Shown here piece by piece: positions 59,411 to 64,000 of a stretch of DNA of 64,000 nucleotides. The translations under genes were made by a program, and so were the position numbers. The DNA lies in contig CM042684.1 of the NCBI GenBank assembly GCA_023614405.1, forward strand, positions 202,560,941 to 202,624,940. The letters are read 5' to 3'. The notes under the pieces are model-generated. The model was not told the DNA's origin. It was given only the letters and a program-made list of their open reading frames with translations, and searched no databases. Origin of the DNA: Avena insularis (taxonomy: Eukaryota; Streptophyta; Magnoliopsida; Poales; Poaceae). The first letter of the stretch is position 1; every line of letters begins with the position of its first letter.

Positions 59411-60547
59411 TGTGCTTTGAAGATTTCAAAGAGTACGTCCTGACAGAAACAGATCAAAACAAAAACACGACGAAAACACGACGAAAACACGATATACGGA
59501 CCTCGGGGGATCCGGGGGTTATATATTACGAAGTTTCATATCAAAAGGAAGGTACTGGGTGAAAACGAGTCGGAGGCGGAGTCCGGGGTAGACTCACCAC
59601 CTGGTGGCGCGGTCAGGGGTGGGCCCGCGCAACAGGGTGGTGTGAGCCACCCTGGCTCCGTTTCCATCCCTTTTTCGTCTCGTAGCTTTCTTTATCGACT
59701 GAAAACTGCAAAAATATAGTTGGATCATATTTTCGTGGAACTTTTCTTACCAGAATTGTTACCTATTTGAAAACAGACTCTGCAAGTATCTGAATTTAGT
59801 ATCTAGTAGATTCTTCCGGAGTCATCGCCTGAATATCATTGATATCTTCATATTCATACACTTATTACTTGAGTCATAAAACCCTTCTCTTCCTTATTAC
59901 ACCATTGTCTCCACTTCCTGGAAATTTCTTTCACACAAAACTTGACACAGTTCTCATTAGCAACATTAGTATAAGTGAAGTGATAAAACCTTTTGAGTCT
60001 AACTTCAACTGAAAACCATCAAAAAAAGCTACTGTAGCAACTCCTTCTGAAAATTCAAAAAGAATTCAAAAAGGAAATCGAATAAAGAAGCAAATGCAAG
60101 AGTGGCAAAATCTGTCAAAACAGACCAGCAGGTAAAGATCATTTTTTTCGAAAATCTTCTGTTGCTCAAATCAGAAAGTGCAAAACTAACGAAAGTTAAA
60201 TAACAACCAGGGGCAGAAGAACAAAAAATTACAGCTCAATCCTACATACAGAAATCTCTCACGTATTTTTACGGTGAATCACAAAAAATCTGTTTCGGGA
60301 CAGCAACTTCCCCAAATCTTACTTCTCTCTCATTAGAGGTTGATATTGACACAAAAACCAAACAAAACGGATAAGGAGCGGTTATTACCGAAGTAATAAC
60401 TTCAAAGACTCAAAGAAACAAAAACAAACTGAAAGCAAAAACAAATTGGGTTGTCTCCCATAAAGCTCTTTCTTTATAGCCTTTAAGATGGGCATGATAA
60501 TTTTGAAGAAGCTCTCATAGGGATATGAATTGAAGTGAAAGAGAGCA
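59411..60547. other. Element C internal non-coding region
   Basis: AT-rich sequence between the charged 109-codon frame and the end of the gag frame. It contains no supported coding region. Confidence 0.6.
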
Positions 60548-61960
60548 TTAAGAAGCAAAAACACACACACATTTAAGTCTAACCCATTTCCTATGCAATG
60601 GAATTTTGTAAACAAACAAGTTTTTAAAACCAAAAGCAACTTGCATAAGAGGGCAAAAGAAGTGCAACATAAAAACTTTCAGCATAAAACGAGGAAACTT
60701 GATATTATTGAGATGCATAAGAACACTTTTCCCTCTCTCATAGTAGCTTTCAGTATCATGCATAAACTTAACAATATAGGTATCACAAGGGCCATCATAG
60801 CAATGATCACTTATTCTAACAGAAAACACGGGAATACTAACTCTCATAACACTACTATGTGAAACAATATTAGAGGTATCCTTACAAAGGATAGTGTGTC
60901 CCTCTTTTTCATATTTAACAACAAAGTCTTTCACATTTGCTATTATAGGTTCATCAACCATTTGTTTATCAGGTTCAACAACTTTACTTGTACTTTCATT
61001 AACCATACTAGTTATCATAGAATGTTCCTTTATCTTAACTGGGAAAGGCATTTTCTCAATATAAGGTTCATGTAAGACATGATTAGTAGTGTAAACTTCA
61101 GTATTTCTTGCAGGAACACTCTTAGCAACATCTTTATAAGGTTCATGATACTTACTCCACTTCTTTTTAGGCACTTCAATATAGGAAGCAAAATCCTTAA
61201 AATAAGAAGCAATAGCTTGAGAGTCTAGACCATAAGCTTTTTTAATATTTTGAAAGTCATCAGTACCCATAAAAGATTCAATGTATTCATAATCATAATT
61301 TATACCTGACTTTCTACCTTTGTCATTCTCCCAAGCTTCAGCATTGTCTTGAATACAATCTAGAAGATCCCATTTAACTTCTTCTTCCATGTGAGTGAAT
61401 GATCCAGCGCAAGAAGCATCCAATAAATCCTAATCATGTAGAGGGAGCCTTGCATAAAAGTTATTGATAATAATATTGTTGGGGAGCTCATGAATGGGAC
61501 ATTTGAGCATCAGTAACTTCAATCTCCCCCAAGCTTGAGTTGTACCCTCTACATCAAGAGGCCAAAAGTTGTATATTTGATTCCGATCTTTATGAATCTC
61601 ACTAGGAGGATAAAACTTTGAATAAAAGAGAGGCACTATTTCCTCCCATTCCAGAGCTTGACCATTCTTCAGCAGCTTATACCATTCCTCAGCTCTTCCT
61701 TTCAGTGATATTGAGAATAACTTCTTCTTAACTTGATCTGTAGTAATACCTGCACACTTGAACAACCCGCATAATTCATGTATAAAGAGTAAATGATCAC
61801 CGGGATGGACAGTTCCATCCCCAACATAGTAGTTATCCATAACACGATCAATAATTCTTGTAGGTATTTTGAAAACATCATTCTCAGCAGGTGGTGGCTT
61901 ATCTACTACCTTCATAGTGGTAGTAGCATTACCAAATAAGAAACTCAGCGAATTATCCAT
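60548..61960 (-). pseudogene. Element C gag (Athila type) with one in-frame stop
   Basis: Structural Gag protein. The likely start is the ATG at 61,960 ('MDNSLSFLFGN'), 115 bp inside the LTR and just past the PBS. The core has 'PGDHLLFIHELCGLF', 'SLKGRAEEWY', 'WEEIVPLFYSKFYPP' and 'GTTQAWGRLKLLMLKCP', matching the retrotransposon Gag family. A single TAG at 61,430-61,432 interrupts an otherwise continuous frame. The same frame continues to 60,548 ('DLLDASCAGSF', then acidic and K-rich sequence), about 470 codons in all. The position usually holds glutamine, so one C-to-T change (CAG to TAG) explains it. The last part (V/F/L-rich) drifts and may be outside the original protein. Confidence 0.87.
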
Positions 61961-62044
61961 AACGAAAATAAAGCAACTAGCAGAAGTAAACAATACTCAC
62001 AGTAGAAGTTTGCTTTACCAGTTCCACTCTCCAATAGCGCTTCA

Positions 62045-62063
62045 CTCCCTAGCAACGGCGCCA
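62045..62063 (-). promoter_or_regulatory. Element C primer-binding site
   Basis: The minus strand reads TGGCGCCGTTGCTAGGGAG, 11 bases inside the 5' LTR. TGGCGCCGTTGCC-type PBS is typical of Athila-like elements. Confidence 0.88.
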
Positions 62064-62074
62064 GAAAATAGTCT

Positions 62075-63586
62075 TGATGACCCACAAGTATAGGGGGTGT
62101 ATCACAGTATTTTCGATAAGTAAGAGTGTCGAACCCAACGAGGAGCAGAAGGTGCTGGCTAGTGGTATGGATCAGGAATTCTCTGCAAATACTTAGCAAA
62201 CGGATTTTTAGGGTTTTTTTATAAAGCAAGTAAACAAAGTATGAGTTAATAAAAGACAGTAGGAATGAAAGCAACAAGTGGACCAATCCTTTATGCAACA
62301 AAGGACAAGTCGGTTGTATTTCTTAAGATGACCAAACGTTCTCGAGGACACATGGGAAGACTGTCAAGTGCTTTCGCTTCATATAGTTGATTAATCTTGT
62401 TTAGCTTGCTAACTGTTGTGTGGGTGAACCTGTGCTAATGTACCTCCCCATCCAAGACTAATACATACTTTTGATTATACCCCTTGCAAACATCTGTAAG
62501 TACAAGAAAGTAATTAAGGTAGAAACCTAACCACAACATTAAACTCTAAGACCCTTATGTCCCTTGTGCAATGGTTTCCTAACGGGGGTTCAGGTTTCTA
62601 TCACTCTGGCAACCCCAACGATTAGTAGCCAAATACACAATGCATTCCCCTAGGCCCATATAGGTGAAGTGTCATGTAGTCGACGTTCACATGACACCAC
62701 TAGAAGAAGTACACCACAACTTAAATAACAATCTATTGAATCTTTCTCAACACAACTCCACTACTAACAACAAGACTTCTCCCATGTCCTCAAGAACAAA
62801 ACGAACTACTCACAAGACATCATATGGATCATGATCAGAGATGGAATAATGATGTATAAGAATCTGAACATAAACAATAATTCAATGGTTCACTCAATAG
62901 CATCAACTACAAAGAGTAATCAACACCGGGAAAGTTTCCCCTATGAACTATGCAAGATTCAACGCAATTGTTACAGCAATATGGAGATGGTGATGAGGGT
63001 GCTGATGGTGATGATGGTGGTGATGATGATGATGATCCGGATGAAGTACAGCTTGATGGTGGTGTTGATGGCGATGATCTCCCCTCTCTGGGAAGGAATT
63101 CCCCCGGCAGAAATCTGTCTGCCGGATAGATCTTTCTCTCTCGGTGTTTTCCGCCCGCAGAGGCGGCGGAATCTTTCTATGGTTGCTCCCCGAGTCTTAG
63201 GGTTTCGGGAGGATGATATACGCTACAGGGGAGAGGCTGGAGTGGGCCAGGGTGGCCACACCACCTCCAGGCGCGGCCTAGGCCTGCCTGCTCCATGGGG
63301 TGGTGTGGGCCCCCTATGGCCCACCTCCACTCCATCTTGTGGCATACTTAGTCTTCTGGAAAAATAGGATTTTCCGTATATTTTCCCGGATTTTCTGATC
63401 TTCGCGAATTTTGCCTCCAAACAACACCTTTTCCATCAGAATCCTGACTACAGCGGTCCATGCTCCAAAAGTCATCAACCATGCAAAAACAGATGAAATA
63501 ACATAAGTATCACCTCCCAATATAAAATATATCAATGAATAATAGTGAATTAAGACATAGAATAGTGATGCAAAATGGACGTATCA
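62075..63586 (-). repeat. Element C 5' LTR (1,512 bp)
   Basis: The same length and ends as the 3' LTR, followed by TSD GCAGC (63,587-63,591). It holds the element promoter. A GAT/GTG-rich microsatellite lies at about 62,990-63,040. Confidence 0.96.
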
Positions 63587-64000
63587 GCAGCGGAGGTAGT
63601 AAATCCCCTTGGAATGCCAGTAGCACGATGGCATGGTGGTGGTGGTGGAGGAGAATTGTTGCAGGGCTTCGCCTAAGCCGGAGCAGGAAGAAGGAGGAGG
63701 GAGGAGAGGTGGCGGCTAGGGTTAGGAAGTGGGCAAGGGGGGCGGCCACCTCTCCCCTCTTTATATAAAGGGGGTGCACCTAGGGTTCCCCCTTGTCCGC
63801 CTCCTCCTAGGTCCGGCACAAGAGGGAAGGGGAGGGAAACTTGCCCCCCCAAGTATTCCCCCCCAAAAAAAACCCTAGGGCTGGCTGGTTGGGCCCCTTG
63901 GGCTTGGTGTAGCTGGCCCATGGGCCCCCGCAGCAGGGATTGTTGGTTTGCGACCCGAAAGTACCTAGGCGAGCGCATGGAGGTACCCAAGTTCCCTGTA
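63587..64000. mobile_element. LTR-like GC-rich sequence (right flank of element C)
   Basis: The continuation of the sequence interrupted by C. It includes a (GGT)n run near 63,632, a TATA-like 'tttatataaag' at 63,759-63,770 and C/G homopolymer runs after 63,840. The structure looks like an LTR promoter. It runs off the window, so family and end are unknown. Confidence 0.45.
63759..63770. promoter_or_regulatory. TATA-like box in LTR-like flank
   Basis: 'ctttatataaag' is a perfect palindrome, so strand cannot be decided. It is flanked by C-rich and G-rich runs typical of grass LTR promoters. Confidence 0.45.

Larger units (their letters stand above)
55518..63586 (-). mobile_element. Element C: complete non-autonomous Athila-like Gypsy retrotransposon (8,069 bp)
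   Basis: Two LTRs of exactly 1,512 bp, TSD GCAGC on both sides (55,513-55,517 and 63,587-63,591), PBS and PPT. The internal 5.0 kb carries gag, but no protease, RT, RNase H or integrase homology. It must therefore use proteins from an autonomous relative. Length, LTR size and gag-only content resemble the Triticeae Sabrina group, but this name is a guess without a database match. Confidence 0.92.

Overview
The window is repeat DNA from a large plant genome. It most likely comes from a grass of the wheat/barley/oat group (Pooideae). The evidence is Tat-type and Athila-type Ty3/Gypsy elements with grass-like LTRs, very large non-coding LTRs, a degenerate plant L1-type LINE, and target-site duplications (TSDs) that allow nested insertions to be peeled apart. 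I recognise no intact host gene, tRNA, rRNA or CRISPR array. Nearly every long reading frame is a retrotransposon protein remnant, or a chance frame in GC-rich LTR sequence.

Positions 1-50,300 form one nested structure, outermost first. (1) A LINE with endonuclease and reverse transcriptase remnants (about 1,080-3,447) is split, and its C-terminal part resumes at 49,908-50,300. (2) A TG...CA-bounded, non-coding 6.1 kb element O (3,448-8,215 plus 48,534-49,907; TSD AACAC) sits in the LINE and behaves like a giant solo LTR. (3) A Tat-lineage Gypsy element A (8,216-48,528, minus strand; TSD CCCTT) sits in O. (4) A tandem block of a LARD-like, non-coding retrotransposon (16,848-44,169) sits in A's pol: a truncated LTR, 1 kb internal, full 4.4 kb LTR, 1 kb internal, full 4.4 kb LTR. 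Its left edge is a deletion that also removed about 0.95 kb of A's reverse transcriptase. (5) A second Tat element B (25,005-39,257, minus strand; TSD GAAAC; two 778 bp LTRs) sits in the second internal region of that block.

A and B share one plan, read on the minus strand: LTR, PBS, gag, protease, RT, RNase H, a second archaeal-type RNase H, integrase. A spliced, oppositely oriented extra gene (aORF; Pfam 'putative gypsy type transposon' family) then lies between integrase and the 3' LTR. An intron of that gene carries a 59-bp minisatellite in both elements, about 6 units in A and 10 in B. All coding regions carry stops or frameshifts, so both elements look non-functional, though B keeps every domain.

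Positions 50,300-55,517 are mostly unassigned non-coding DNA with short tandem repeats, ending in GC-rich LTR-like sequence. Positions 55,518-63,586 are a complete, younger, non-autonomous Athila-like element C on the minus strand: two 1,512 bp LTRs, TSD GCAGC, PBS, PPT, and gag but no pol. The flanks 54,780-55,517 and 63,587-64,000 appear to belong to yet another element, possibly an LTR, that C interrupted.
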